Below, piece by piece: positions 37,187-45,961 of a DNA stretch of 64,000 nt (its first letter is position 1; each line of letters begins with the position of its first letter). The position numbers and the translations under genes are program-made. This stretch comes from Sandaracinus sp. (GTDB taxonomy: Bacteria > Myxococcota_A > Polyangia > Polyangiales > Houyiibacteriaceae). The notes under the pieces are model-generated. The model had not been told where the DNA came from. It worked only from the letters and a program-made list of their open reading frames with translations, and did not search any database. Location: contig PABA01000002.1 in the NCBI GenBank assembly GCA_002699025.1, forward strand, positions 49,812 through 113,811. The letters run 5' to 3'.

Positions 37187-39292
37187 TCAGCGCGCGGCGA
37201 CGGCCGGCGCTTCGCCCTGCGTGAGGACGAAGCGGTGCCCCGCCGGGAGCGTGAAGGTCTCGGTCGTCAGCGCCGCGTCCGGCCAGCGCACCTCGACCTC
37301 CGCCCCGCACGCCTCCCCGAGCCCCACGTGGAGCACGAGGTCCGACTGCGAGCCGTAGTGCCCGTGCCCGCCGTCGACCTCGAGGAGCTGCACGAAGTCC
37401 CCGTAGCGCACGCGCACCTGCGCCCCGATCGCCGCGCGGTTCGTGCCCTCGCCACCGACCAGCTTCAGCTGCACCCAGTTGCCGGCCGGCGTCACGTTCT
37501 CGAAGGCCCGCACCTGTGGCGTCTCGTAGCAGTCGTAGGGCTCCCCGGCGGCGCAGCGCGCCCGGCTGTGTCCGACCACCATGTCCAGGTCGCCGTCCCG
37601 GTCGAAGTCCGCCACCACCACGCCATGGCTCCGGTGGTGCAGGAAGAAGTCCTCGGGAGCGACCTCCGTGAAGCGCATGGGCTCCCCCTGGTGGAAGAGC
37701 AGGCCGCGGTTGCCCGGGTAGTCGCTCGCGCCGACGTACACGTCGAGGCGGCCGTCGTTGTCGAAGTCGAGGAGCGCGTTCGTCATGTGCCCCTCGTCCC
37801 AGTTGGTGCGCCCGAGGTGGTCCGCCTCGAGCCCCATCGCCGCGTCGCCCGGCCGGCGGAAGCGCACGCCCTCGGCGCCGCTCTCGTTCACGAGCAGCTC
37901 GCCCCCGTCGGACCCGGCGCCGGCCCACCAGTGCTTGATCTCCCCCGTGAAGAGGTCGAGGTCCCCGTCGTTGTCGACGTCCCCGGCCGCCGTCGCGCCG
38001 CTGTTGCCGCCGAGCCGGAAGGGCTGCCGGTCCTGGTCGTGGTTCCAGTTCGGCGTGCCGCAGGAGATGAGCGGGCTCTCCACGTCGGCGCAGCCCTCGG
38101 CCTCGGGGTTGCTCCGGCAGAAGCAGCGCGCGAACTGGTTGTCCTCCCAGCGGAGGTCGTCGTCGTAGGCGTAGCCGCTCGCGACGCTCTCGTTCACGAA
38201 GGAGACCGCGCCGTCCTCGCCGCGCACGCCGCGCCAGAGGTGGTTCGGTGAGCGCCCGTAGCTCGCCGCCAGGAGCTCGGGCGTGCCGTCGCCGTCGAGG
38301 TCCCGCGCGAGCGCGGCCCAGGCCCGGGTCCGCGCCTCGCCGGCGTTCAGCGTGTCGATGTCGGTCCAGTCGTCCGTCAGGAGGCCCGCCTCCTCCGTCA
38401 CGACGCGAAAGCCCCCCGCGCCGTCGCCGAGGTAGAGCCGGTCCTCCATGAAGAAGATCCGCCCCTCGCTCGGCGCGAAGTTGTGCTGTGGGACCCAGAG
38501 GTCCACGACGCCGTCCCGGTCCACGTCGACGAAGCTCGCGCCGGCCGGCACGTCCACCCGGTCTGGGCTCCGCACGTCGCTCTCCGGTCCGAGGGCGAAG
38601 ACCCCGCTTCCGTCGTTCAGCAGGATCTCGCTCCGCTCGCCGCCCGTGGCCTCCTCGTCGACGGTGTTCGTGCCCAGGTAGGCGTCGAGGTCCCCGTCGT
38701 TGTCCACGTCCGCGAAGGCGACGATCTCCACCGGACGGCCGACGCCCGGGCCGAGCTCCCCGCGCGTCCGGAGGAGGCCGCTCGCCCGGGTCACGTCCTC
38801 GAAGCCGGCGCCGGTGTTCCGCAGGAGCCAGGTGCGCCGCGTGCCCTCGGGGTCGAAGTCGTCGAGCGCCTGCCCGCCCCGGCGCACGACCAGATCGGCC
38901 CAGCCGTCGCCGTCCACGTCGGTCACGTTCAGGCGCACGCCGACGACGCCCTCGAGGCCCCAGTCGGCGGTCGCCTCGCGGAAGTGGGGCGTGCCGGCGG
39001 CGAAGCGCGAGCCGCCGGGCACGCAGACGGCCTCCGGGAGCGGGGCGACGCAGGCGAGGGCCTCCGCGTCGCAGGTCTCGCCCTCGCCGCAGAGCGGGCC
39101 GTCGGCGGCGCCGCAGTGGCAGAGGCCGTCGGTCTCCGAGCAGACGCCGCCGGGGGCGCAGCTCACGGCCGCGCAGGGCGAGTCGGGGGGGTCCATCCCC
39201 CCGTCGTCGCAGCCTGCCGCTCCCGCGAGGAGCGCGGCGCAGAGCATCAGCCCCCGCGTGGCGCTCCACGGCCCCCGATTCGTGCCGAGCAT
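37187..39292 (-). CDS. FG-GAP/VCBS-repeat lipoprotein with ASPIC/UnbV domain (CRTAC1-like)
   Basis: 701 residues from the ATG before a lipoprotein signal (LCAALLAGAAGC, lipid-Cys about residue 29). An EGF-like cysteine-rich segment follows (about 35-90, CAPGGVCSETDGLCHCG), then a seven-bladed propeller with calcium loops DVDGDGWADL, DVDNDGDLDAY, DVDRDGVVDLW, DLDGDGTPE, DVDNDGDLDLF, DFDNDGRLDVY and DFDRDGDLDMV. The C-terminal 100 residues are an ASPIC/UnbV domain. Probably a surface-exposed calcium-binding adhesion or structural protein; no enzyme activity is known for the family. An extended -10 ends seven bases before the ATG. Confidence 0.9.
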   Translation of the reverse strand: MLGTNRGPWSATRGLMLCAALLAGAAGCDDGGMDPPDSPCAAVSCAPGGVCSETDGLCHCGAADGPLCGEGETCDAEALACVAPLPEAVCVPGGSRFAAGTPHFREATADWGLEGVVGVRLNVTDVDGDGWADLVVRRGGQALDDFDPEGTRRTWLLRNTGAGFEDVTRASGLLRTRGELGPGVGRPVEIVAFADVDNDGDLDAYLGTNTVDEEATGGERSEILLNDGSGVFALGPESDVRSPDRVDVPAGASFVDVDRDGVVDLWVPQHNFAPSEGRIFFMEDRLYLGDGAGGFRVVTEEAGLLTDDWTDIDTLNAGEARTRAWAALARDLDGDGTPELLAASYGRSPNHLWRGVRGEDGAVSFVNESVASGYAYDDDLRWEDNQFARCFCRSNPEAEGCADVESPLISCGTPNWNHDQDRQPFRLGGNSGATAAGDVDNDGDLDLFTGEIKHWWAGAGSDGGELLVNESGAEGVRFRRPGDAAMGLEADHLGRTNWDEGHMTNALLDFDNDGRLDVYVGASDYPGNRGLLFHQGEPMRFTEVAPEDFFLHHRSHGVVVADFDRDGDLDMVVGHSRARCAAGEPYDCYETPQVRAFENVTPAGNWVQLKLVGGEGTNRAAIGAQVRVRYGDFVQLLEVDGGHGHYGSQSDLVLHVGLGEACGAEVEVRWPDAALTTETFTLPAGHRFVLTQGEAPAVAAR

Positions 39293-39299
39293 CCGGAGC

Positions 39300-39308
39300 G
39301 GAATAGCA
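39300..39308 (-). promoter_or_regulatory. extended -10 promoter of the FG-GAP lipoprotein gene, predicted leaderless
   Basis: Minus strand TG-C-TATTCC, preceded by GCGAGACG, with seven bases to the ATG at 39292. The stretch GAGACGTGCTA is almost shared with the gmk promoter. Confidence 0.4.
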
Positions 39309-39395
39309 CGTCTCGCCTGCAAAGGCGTGAGAACGGTCACCCCAAGCGAGCGTTGTTCACGGTCGGTGGGGCGGTGGCCCGAGTCGCCCGACTCG

Positions 39396-40169
39396 TCACC
39401 ACTCGCCCTCCGGCGCGCCGAGCCCGCACTCGCGCACCAGCGTCTCCGGCAGCGCATAGCCTCCGAGCTCGAGCCGCCCCCCGGAGGCGAAGGTCTCCGA
39501 CGCCTGCTCGCGGAGCGCCTCGTCGAAGAGCTCCCGCGCGCGCTCGCACTCGCCGCGCGTCGCCGCCAGCTCCGCCGCCAGCTCGAGCCGCCCCCCGCGC
39601 GGGGCTCCGAGCCGCTCGGCCAGCGCGAGCCTCGCCTCGGCCAGCTCCAGCAGCTCCTCCCCCCGCGCCTCCCAGGCGAGCGCCAGCACCGCCTCCCCGT
39701 CCCACGGGTCCACCCGCACGGCCCACCAGGCCGCCGCGCTCGACACGCTCCGCACCTCGTCCGGCGCCACGTCCAGCACCCGCCGCGCCGCCCAGACGCC
39801 CACGAGCGGACCGAAGCCGATCACGAAGCCGAGGACGAGCGCCCCCGGCCGCGGCCGCTCCGGGCGCTGCCCGCGCACGCTCTTCAGCCGCACGAAGAAG
39901 CCGGCGAAGGTGAGCCCCGCCACGAGCAGCATGAAGGCCACGTTCCAGCCGCCGCTCCGCTGCACGAGCGTCGGGCCGACGGCCGGCTGGGCGAGCACCG
40001 CCGCGAAGGCCAGGCTCGCGCTCGCCACCCCGCCCGCCGCGTAGGCGAAGCCGTCCCGATCCCGCACGAGCAGCCGCGTGAGCCCCAGGAGCAGCGGCGG
40101 CGCGACGAGGGCGCCGAGCAGCGCGAGCGCCAGCGCGAAGTGCGCCTCCTCGAAGGGAAGGGGCGCCAC
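39396..40169 (-). CDS. small integral membrane protein of unknown function
   Basis: 257 residues with GTG start two bases after the xth stop. Four hydrophobic segments are visible (about 9-32, 42-62, 75-95, 110-132), then a soluble C-terminal region of Glu/Ala/Leu-rich helices (ELLELAEARLALAERLG ... ECERARELFDEAL) resembling TPR repeats. I do not recognise the family. Position suggests cotranscription with xth. Confidence 0.7.
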   Translation of the reverse strand: MAPLPFEEAHFALALALLGALVAPPLLLGLTRLLVRDRDGFAYAAGGVASASLAFAAVLAQPAVGPTLVQRSGGWNVAFMLLVAGLTFAGFFVRLKSVRGQRPERPRPGALVLGFVIGFGPLVGVWAARRVLDVAPDEVRSVSSAAAWWAVRVDPWDGEAVLALAWEARGEELLELAEARLALAERLGAPRGGRLELAAELAATRGECERARELFDEALREQASETFASGGRLELGGYALPETLVRECGLGAPEGEW

Positions 40170-40171
40170 GC

Positions 40172-40987
40172 TCAGAGATCGAGCTCCACGAGCACCGGCG
40201 CGTGGTCCGAGGGGCCGACCTTCTTGCCCTGCTTCTTCTTCTCCTCGGCCGTGCCCATCCCGTTCGGCACGCGCTCGGCCCGGTCCACGGCCGCGCCGAT
40301 CACCCGCCCGGCGAGCGGCGTCGTCCCGTAGACGTGGTCGATGCGCAGCCCGGCGTTCCGCTCGAAGCCCCGCGCCCGGTAGTCCCACCAGGAGTAGACG
40401 CCGCCCTTCGGGTGGAAGGGCTCGAAGAGGTCGCTCATGCCCCACTCGCGAAACGCCGCGATGGCTGCCCGGACCTCGTCGTTGCAGAGCACCGTGCCCT
40501 CGTACTCCTCGGGCTCGGCGACGTCCTTCGGGTAGGCGACGTTGTAGTCGCCAGCGAGCACGACCCGGTCCTTCGCCGGGTCGAAGCGGCGCGCGAGGTA
40601 CTCCCGGAGCCGCTCCATCCAGGCGAGCTTGTAGGCGTACTTGTCCGAGCCCAGGCGCCCGCCGTTCGGGAAGTAGGCGCTCAGCACGTGCACGCCCTCG
40701 ACCTCGGCGCTCACGAGGCGCGACTGGTCGTCCTCCACGTCGTCCTCGAGCCCACGGTGGACGTCGCTCGGCTCCGCCTTCGAGAGGATGGCCACGCCGT
40801 TGTAGGTCTTCTGCCCGAAGACCGTGCAGTGGTAGCCCCGCTCCTCGCAGGCTTCGCGTGGGAAGGCCTCGTCGACGACCTTCAGCTCCTGCAGGCAGAG
40901 CACGTCCGGGTCGTGCGCGTCGAGCCAGTCGAGGAGGCGCTCCTCGCGGGCCTTCACCGAGTTGATGTTCCAGGTGACGAGCTTCAC
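40172..40987 (-). CDS. xth: exodeoxyribonuclease III
   Basis: 271 residues with a GTG start giving VKLVTWNINSVKAREERL, the standard start of ExoIII; an ATG 18 bp upstream is possible. Key motifs: NINS, LQELKVVD (metal Glu), VLAGDYNVAYP (Asp/Asn) and SDHAPVLVEL (catalytic Asp-His). It removes 3' blocks and cuts at abasic sites in base excision repair. Length is normal. Confidence 0.95.
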   Translation of the reverse strand: MKLVTWNINSVKAREERLLDWLDAHDPDVLCLQELKVVDEAFPREACEERGYHCTVFGQKTYNGVAILSKAEPSDVHRGLEDDVEDDQSRLVSAEVEGVHVLSAYFPNGGRLGSDKYAYKLAWMERLREYLARRFDPAKDRVVLAGDYNVAYPKDVAEPEEYEGTVLCNDEVRAAIAAFREWGMSDLFEPFHPKGGVYSWWDYRARGFERNAGLRIDHVYGTTPLAGRVIGAAVDRAERVPNGMGTAEEKKKQGKKVGPSDHAPVLVELDL

Positions 40988-41018
40988 GGCGCGAGCATGG
41001 CGCACGGGCCCGCGCCCG

Positions 41019-41405
41019 TCACGCGAGCGCGACGCACTCGATCTCGACGTCCACGTCCTTCGGCAGCTGCTTGACCGCCACGCAGGCGCGCGCCGGCGGC
41101 TCGAGCCCCTCGAAGTAGCGCGCGTAGACCTCGTTGACGGCGCCGAAGTCGCTCATCTCGGCGAGGAAGATCGTCACCTTCACGATCTTCGCCCAGCCGC
41201 TCCCGGCGGCCTCGAGCACGGCGCCGAGGTTCTCCATGGCGCGCTCGGTCTGGGCCTGGACGTCGCCGTCGACCAGCGCGCCGGTGGCGGGGTCGAGGGG
41301 GATCTGCCCGGAGCAGAAGACGAAGCCGTTCGCCTTCACGGCCTGCGAGTAGGGCCCGATGGCGGCGGGGGCGGCGTCGGTCGCGACGATCGTGCGCTCG
41401 GTCAT
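41019..41405 (-). CDS. ridA: RidA family enamine/imine deaminase
   Basis: 128 residues. RidA signature: IGPYSQAV near residue 16, the family Arg in PPARACVAVKQLP and Glu in EIECVALA. It hydrolyses reactive enamines and imines such as 2-aminoacrylate formed by PLP enzymes, including those of serine metabolism. It sits 31 bp upstream of xth and 250 bp downstream of purA. The ATG start is fixed by the family N-terminus. Confidence 0.93.
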   Translation of the reverse strand: MTERTIVATDAAPAAIGPYSQAVKANGFVFCSGQIPLDPATGALVDGDVQAQTERAMENLGAVLEAAGSGWAKIVKVTIFLAEMSDFGAVNEVYARYFEGLEPPARACVAVKQLPKDVDVEIECVALA

Positions 41406-41655
41406 GGTCGGCTCTCTCTCCTCGCGCGCTCTGGCGCGGCGTCTCGGTGGTCTCGCGCCGTCGCGGCGCGTCGTCGTCTCTCGTGACCGCTGTCGCGGGC
41501 CATGTCGCGCGAGGCCGGTGGGCGACCTCGGGATGCGTCGCATTCGGAGGAGCCTCGTCGCGCGCGTTCGGCGAGCCCCATCGGCCAGCGCCCACGGTCG
41601 TCCGCGGCCGAAGGCGTCAGCCGGCGTCCTCAGCCGGCGTCCTCAGCCGGCGTCC
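41406..41655 (-). other. 250-bp gap between purA and ridA
   Basis: No gene is supported. It holds TCTC/GCGCG-rich sequence and, at 41618-41665, a 13-bp tandem repeat reaching into the end of purA. I do not see a convincing promoter for ridA here. Confidence 0.5.
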
Positions 41656-41665
41656 TCAGCCGGCG
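41618..41665. repeat. 13-bp tandem repeat across the purA stop codon
   Basis: Three perfect units CAGCCGGCGTCCT (41618, 41631, 41644) and a partial fourth. The purA stop codon and the last two codons (Ala-Gly-stop) fall at the junction of units three and four, so the array lies exactly over the gene end. Confidence 0.9.
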
Positions 41666-42933
41666 AAGGGATCGCTCAGCCCGATCGTCTCCTCGCGGTC
41701 CGGGCCGACGCTGATGATGTCGATCGGGCAGCCGACCAGCTCGGCGATCCGGTCCACGTAGCGCCGGGCCGCCTCGGGCAGCGCCTCGCGCTCCCGGCAA
41801 GGGCCGAGCTCCGCGCCCGGGAACCCCTCGCTCGTCTCGTACACCGGCTCGACCCGGCTCATGGCGTCGAAGGGCGGCTGCGCGAGCACCTCCCCGTCGA
41901 GCCGATAGCCCGTGCACACGTCGATCGCGTCCACCGCCGCCAGCACATCCAGCTTCGTCAGCGCGATCGAGGTCATGCCGTTGACCTGCACCGCGTAGCG
42001 GAGCGCCGGCCCGTCGAGCCAGCCACAGCGCCGCGGCCGCCCGGTCGTCGCGCCGAACTCGGCCCCCGCCGCGCGCAGCTTCTCGCCCGCCGCGTCCTCG
42101 AGCTCGGTGGGGAAGGGCCCGCCGCCGACGCGCGTCGTGTACGCCTTCGTGATCCCGATGACCTTCCGGATCTGCGTCGGGCCCACGCCCGCCCCCGTGC
42201 ACGCCCCGCCGCTGATCGCGTTCGAGCTCGTCACGAAGGGGTAGGTGCCGTGGTCGACGTCCAGCATCGTCCCCTGCGCCCCCTCGAGGAGCACCTTCTT
42301 CTCTGCCGCGAGGGCCTCCGCGACGCGCCCCGCGCCGTCCGCCACGTAGCTCTCGAGCCGCTCCCCGAGCGCCCGCAGCCCGCGCGCGATCTCCTCCGCG
42401 CTCGGAAGCTCGCCGCCGAGCGCCTTCACCCGCGGCTCCCAGGCCGCCAGGTTCGCGCCGACCTTCTCCGCGAGCCCGGGCCGGATGAGGTCGCCCACGC
42501 GCACCCCACGCCGGCCGACCTTGTCCTCGTAGGCCATGCCGATGCCGCGCTTCGTCGTGCCGATCTTCCCGTCGGCCGCCTCGCGCAGCCCGTCCACCAG
42601 CTTGTGCTGCGGCATCACGACGTGCGTCCGATCGGCGATCCACAGCCGCCCGGCCGTGCTCACGCCGCGGGCCTCGAGCGCGTCGATCTCCTCGACCAGC
42701 GTCTCCGGGTCCGCCACGCAGCCTTGGCCGACGATGCACTCGCAGCCCTCGTGCAGGATGCCGCTCGGGATGAGGTGCAGGACGAGCTTCTCGCCCTTCA
42801 CCACGAGCGTATGTCCTGCGTTGGCGCCGCCCGCGTAGCGGACGACCACGTCCGCATGGGGGCTGAGCAGGTCGACGACCTTGCCCTTGCCTTCGTCGCC
42901 CCACTGGGCTCCGACCACGACGATTGCCGGCAT
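41656..42933 (-). CDS. purA: adenylosuccinate synthase
   Basis: 425 residues. N-terminal GTP-binding GAQWGDEGKGK, then the NAGHT loop, GTTKRGIGMAYEDK, LLEGAQGTMLDVDHGTYPF and the C-terminal GRPRRCGW. Converts IMP and aspartate to adenylosuccinate with GTP, the first committed step to AMP. Length is normal. It lies 47 bp after hisZ on the same strand, so the two are likely cotranscribed. The last codons come from a 13-bp repeat. Confidence 0.97.
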   Translation of the reverse strand: MPAIVVVGAQWGDEGKGKVVDLLSPHADVVVRYAGGANAGHTLVVKGEKLVLHLIPSGILHEGCECIVGQGCVADPETLVEEIDALEARGVSTAGRLWIADRTHVVMPQHKLVDGLREAADGKIGTTKRGIGMAYEDKVGRRGVRVGDLIRPGLAEKVGANLAAWEPRVKALGGELPSAEEIARGLRALGERLESYVADGAGRVAEALAAEKKVLLEGAQGTMLDVDHGTYPFVTSSNAISGGACTGAGVGPTQIRKVIGITKAYTTRVGGGPFPTELEDAAGEKLRAAGAEFGATTGRPRRCGWLDGPALRYAVQVNGMTSIALTKLDVLAAVDAIDVCTGYRLDGEVLAQPPFDAMSRVEPVYETSEGFPGAELGPCREREALPEAARRYVDRIAELVGCPIDIISVGPDREETIGLSDPFAG

Positions 42934-42980
42934 CTTCTCTCTCGTTGCTCCCGCCGAGCGGCGCGCCCGGCTCGCTCGTC

Positions 42981-44276
42981 TTAGCCCTTGGCGCCCTTCG
43001 GCGCATGCGCTTCCGCGAGCCAGTCGCGGAGCGCGAGCACGCCGCCCACGCCGTCCTCGAGGGCGCGGCGCTTGCCGTCGCTCGCCCGCCGGAGCTCGCC
43101 CGCGCCCAGCACGCCGTCGTAGCCCCAGGCGCGCGCGAAGCCGAGGGCCCGATCGCCGACGCTCTCCGGCAGCGCGGCGACCTCGACGCCCGCGTCGCGG
43201 AGGCCCGCCACCAGCTCCGCCGGGGCGCCGAGCTCCGCGAGCCGGAGCGGCCGGGAAGGGCGCCAGGGCCTCCCCGCCGCCTCGAGCGCCCAGAGCACGT
43301 GGCCCACGTCCAGGCCGAAGCCCGTCGCCGGCGCCGGCCGGCCGAAGCGCCCGAGCAGCCGGTCGTAGCGCCCGCCGCCCCCGAGCGGCTCGCCCGGCCC
43401 CTCCGCCAGGAGCGCGAAGCTCACGCCCGTGTAGTAGGCGTGCCCGCGGAGCTCGCCGAGATCCACGCCGAGCTGCGGCTCGAGCCCCCGCTCGGCGAGC
43501 CCGTCCCAGACCCGAGCCAGCTCGTCGAGCGCCGCGCGGCTCTCCGCGTCCTTGTAGCGCCGCCGCGCCCGGCCGAGCACGGGCCGCTCGCCGTAGAGAT
43601 CGACCAGCCCGAGCACGCGGCGCCGCTGCCGCGCGGGCACCTTCGCCTCGCGGAGCCGCGCCTCCAGCGCGTGGGCATCCTTGCTCGCCAGGGCCTCGGC
43701 CACCGGCGCCCGCGCCGCCTCCGGCACCTCCGCCAGAAGCAGCCGCCCGAGGCCGACCTGGCCGAGCTCGACCCGCACGCCGGGCAGCCCCACCAGCGCG
43801 CAGGCCTCCGCGGCGAGGCCGATCACCTCGAGGTCCGCCCCCAGCCCGCCGAAGCCGACACACTCCACGCCCGCCTGCGAGAGCGCCCGCGACTTCCGCG
43901 CGCGCCCGCGTCGCCGCCGGAGCATCGTGCCGTGGTAGCAGAGCCGCCAGGGCGCCGGCCGGTCCGAGAGGCGCGTCGCCACGATGCGCGCGATCTGCGG
44001 CGTGATGTCCGGCCGGAGCAGGGCCACCTCGCCCGTCTCCGGCTCGACGAAGCGCAGCACGTCGCGCCGGTCGAGCTCGAGGCCGCGCTCGAGCACGTCC
44101 GCGTACTCGAAGGCCGGCGTCATCACGCGCTCGTAGCCATAGCGCTGGAAGAGCCCCAGCAGGCGCGACGCCAGCGAGGCGCGCACGCGCGCCGCCTCGG
44201 GGAGGTGGTCGCGCATGCCGGTCGGAGGCGTCAGCGGGAGGTCCGCGACGACCCGGGTCGACGGTCGAGAGGCCAT
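42981..44276 (-). CDS. hisZ: ATP phosphoribosyltransferase regulatory subunit HisZ
   Basis: 431 residues related to the catalytic core of histidyl-tRNA synthetase: GMRDHLPEAARVRAS (motif 1) and LLRPDITPQIARIVATRL (motif 2), YHGTMLRRRRG. Unlike HisRS it lacks the anticodon-binding domain profile and the HisRS-specific RYE-type motifs, which favours HisZ, the partner of short-form HisG in histidine synthesis. A hisZ-purA pair is a known order in several bacteria. No hisG in the window. A true HisRS is the less likely alternative. Confidence 0.85.
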   Translation of the reverse strand: MASRPSTRVVADLPLTPPTGMRDHLPEAARVRASLASRLLGLFQRYGYERVMTPAFEYADVLERGLELDRRDVLRFVEPETGEVALLRPDITPQIARIVATRLSDRPAPWRLCYHGTMLRRRRGRARKSRALSQAGVECVGFGGLGADLEVIGLAAEACALVGLPGVRVELGQVGLGRLLLAEVPEAARAPVAEALASKDAHALEARLREAKVPARQRRRVLGLVDLYGERPVLGRARRRYKDAESRAALDELARVWDGLAERGLEPQLGVDLGELRGHAYYTGVSFALLAEGPGEPLGGGGRYDRLLGRFGRPAPATGFGLDVGHVLWALEAAGRPWRPSRPLRLAELGAPAELVAGLRDAGVEVAALPESVGDRALGFARAWGYDGVLGAGELRRASDGKRRALEDGVGGVLALRDWLAEAHAPKGAKG

Positions 44277-44310
44277 GCTTGCTCGGCTCGGAAAAGGGGC
44301 TCGGCGGGCT

Positions 44311-45891
44311 TCAGATGGTGACGTACTCGACGCCCTCGATGTGCTCGAGGCCCCGGAGCTCCTCGAGGACCGCCTCGGCGACCTCCGAGTCGACGTTCCA
44401 GAGCGCGAGCGCCTTGCCCGTCTCCTCGTCGAGGCCGACCTGGAGCCGCGCGACGTTCACGCCGTGCTTGCCGAGCACGCTGCCGATGGCGCCGATCACG
44501 CCGGGCTTGTCGTCGTTGCGGACCACGACCGCGTGCCCCTTGAGCACCGCGTCCATCTCGTAGCCCTCGAGCCCCACGAGCCGCAGGCCGCCGCCCCGGC
44601 TCCGCCGCCCGGTCGCCGTGTGGATCCCCTCGCCGTCGTTCACGACGACGCGGATGATCGGCAGCGGCTCCCCGGGCTCGCTCACCTCGAAGAGCTTGAT
44701 GTCCCGCTCCTTCGCCTCGTAGGGCGCGCTCAGCGGGTTCACCGCCTCGCCGAGGTGCCGCTCGAGGAAGCCCGCGAGCGTCTCCTGCGCGAGCGGCGAG
44801 ACCAGCTCGGCGAGCTCTCCGTACGCGGTCACGCGGATCTCCCGCGCGCCGTCCGCGAGCTGCGCGAGCAGCCGGCCGAGCCGCCGGGCGACCTCGAGCT
44901 GCGGCCCGAGCCGCGACGCCGCGTCCCCCGCGAGCGAGGGGACGTTCACGCCGTTGTCGATCGTGCCGTGCTTCAGGAAGGCGACGACCTGGTGGGCGAT
45001 CTGCACGCCGACCCGCTCCTGCGCCTCCGCCGTCGACGCGCCGAGGTGCGGCGTGAGCACCACGTCGTCGCGCTCGAGCAGCGGGTGCCCGCTCATCAGG
45101 GGCTCGGTCTCGAAGACGTCCAGCGCCGCGCCGGCGATCTCGCCCGCGTCGAGCGCCTTCACCAGCGCCTCCTCGTCCACGATGCCGCCGCGGGCCGCGC
45201 AGATCAGCCGCGCGCTCTTCTTCATCTTCGCGAAGGCGTCCGTCGAGAAGAGGTGCTTCGTGCTCGGCACGAGCGGCGCGTGCACGGTCACGAAGTCGGC
45301 CCGATCGAGGAGGTCGTCGAGCTTCACCAGCTCCACGCCGAGCCGCTCCGCATGCTCCACGCTCAGCTCCGGGTCGCAGGCGATGACCTTCATCTTCAGG
45401 CCCTGCGCCCGGTCCGCGACGATCCGCCCGATGTTGCCGAGGCCGACCACGCCGAGGGTCTTGTTCCAGAGCTCCGTGCCCTGGTTCTCCTTCTTCGCCC
45501 AGGTGCCCGCCTTCAGCGCGCCGTGCGCCCGCGGGATGTTCCGCGCGAGGGACATCATGAGCGCGAGCGCATGCTCGGCCGTCGTCACCGCGTTGCCGAG
45601 CGGCGTGTTCATGACGACCACGCCCTTCTTGCTCGCGGTGGGCAGATCGACGTTGTCGACGCCGATGCCCGCGCGGCCGATCACCTTCAGGCTCCGCGCC
45701 GCCTCGAGCACCTTCTCCGTGACCTTCGTCCCGCTCCGGATGATGAGCGCGTCGTACTCCCCGATGAGCTCGCAGAGCTCGTCCTCGGAGAGACCGGTCT
45801 TCACCTCGACGTCGACATCCGACGTCTCTCGCAGCACCTGCAGGCCCGCTTCACTCAGCTTGTCCGAGACGAGGACCTTTACCGTGGTCAT
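44311..45891 (-). CDS. serA: D-3-phosphoglycerate dehydrogenase
   Basis: 526 residues, the long SerA type. The catalytic NAD domain has VVGLGNIGRIVADRA near residue 146, RGGIVDEEAL and the HLGASTAEAQ segment with the active-site His. An intervening domain follows and then an ACT domain (DDKPGVIGAIGSVLGKHGVN) at the C-terminus, the site where serine feedback-inhibits the enzyme. First step of serine synthesis from 3-phosphoglycerate. It lies 34 bp upstream of hisZ and has its own promoter, so serA-hisZ-purA is probably one unit. Confidence 0.96.
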   Translation of the reverse strand: MTTVKVLVSDKLSEAGLQVLRETSDVDVEVKTGLSEDELCELIGEYDALIIRSGTKVTEKVLEAARSLKVIGRAGIGVDNVDLPTASKKGVVVMNTPLGNAVTTAEHALALMMSLARNIPRAHGALKAGTWAKKENQGTELWNKTLGVVGLGNIGRIVADRAQGLKMKVIACDPELSVEHAERLGVELVKLDDLLDRADFVTVHAPLVPSTKHLFSTDAFAKMKKSARLICAARGGIVDEEALVKALDAGEIAGAALDVFETEPLMSGHPLLERDDVVLTPHLGASTAEAQERVGVQIAHQVVAFLKHGTIDNGVNVPSLAGDAASRLGPQLEVARRLGRLLAQLADGAREIRVTAYGELAELVSPLAQETLAGFLERHLGEAVNPLSAPYEAKERDIKLFEVSEPGEPLPIIRVVVNDGEGIHTATGRRSRGGGLRLVGLEGYEMDAVLKGHAVVVRNDDKPGVIGAIGSVLGKHGVNVARLQVGLDEETGKALALWNVDSEVAEAVLEELRGLEHIEGVEYVTI

Positions 45892-45931
45892 GCCGACTCC
45901 TCGGCGCGCTAGACGCCGCGCGCACCGAGGC

Positions 45932-45961
45932 GGCCTACCAGTCGCCGCCGGACGGCGTCAA
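45932..45961 (-). promoter_or_regulatory. promoter of serA
   Basis: Minus strand TTGACG, 18-nt spacer, TAGGCC. The -35 overlaps the stop codon of the upstream kinase gene. Leader of about 35 nt to the ATG. Confidence 0.45.

Noticed and set aside
42981..44276. Histidyl-tRNA synthetase as the call
   Set aside because: Anticodon-binding domain and HisRS-specific motifs not seen; HisZ next to purA fits better.
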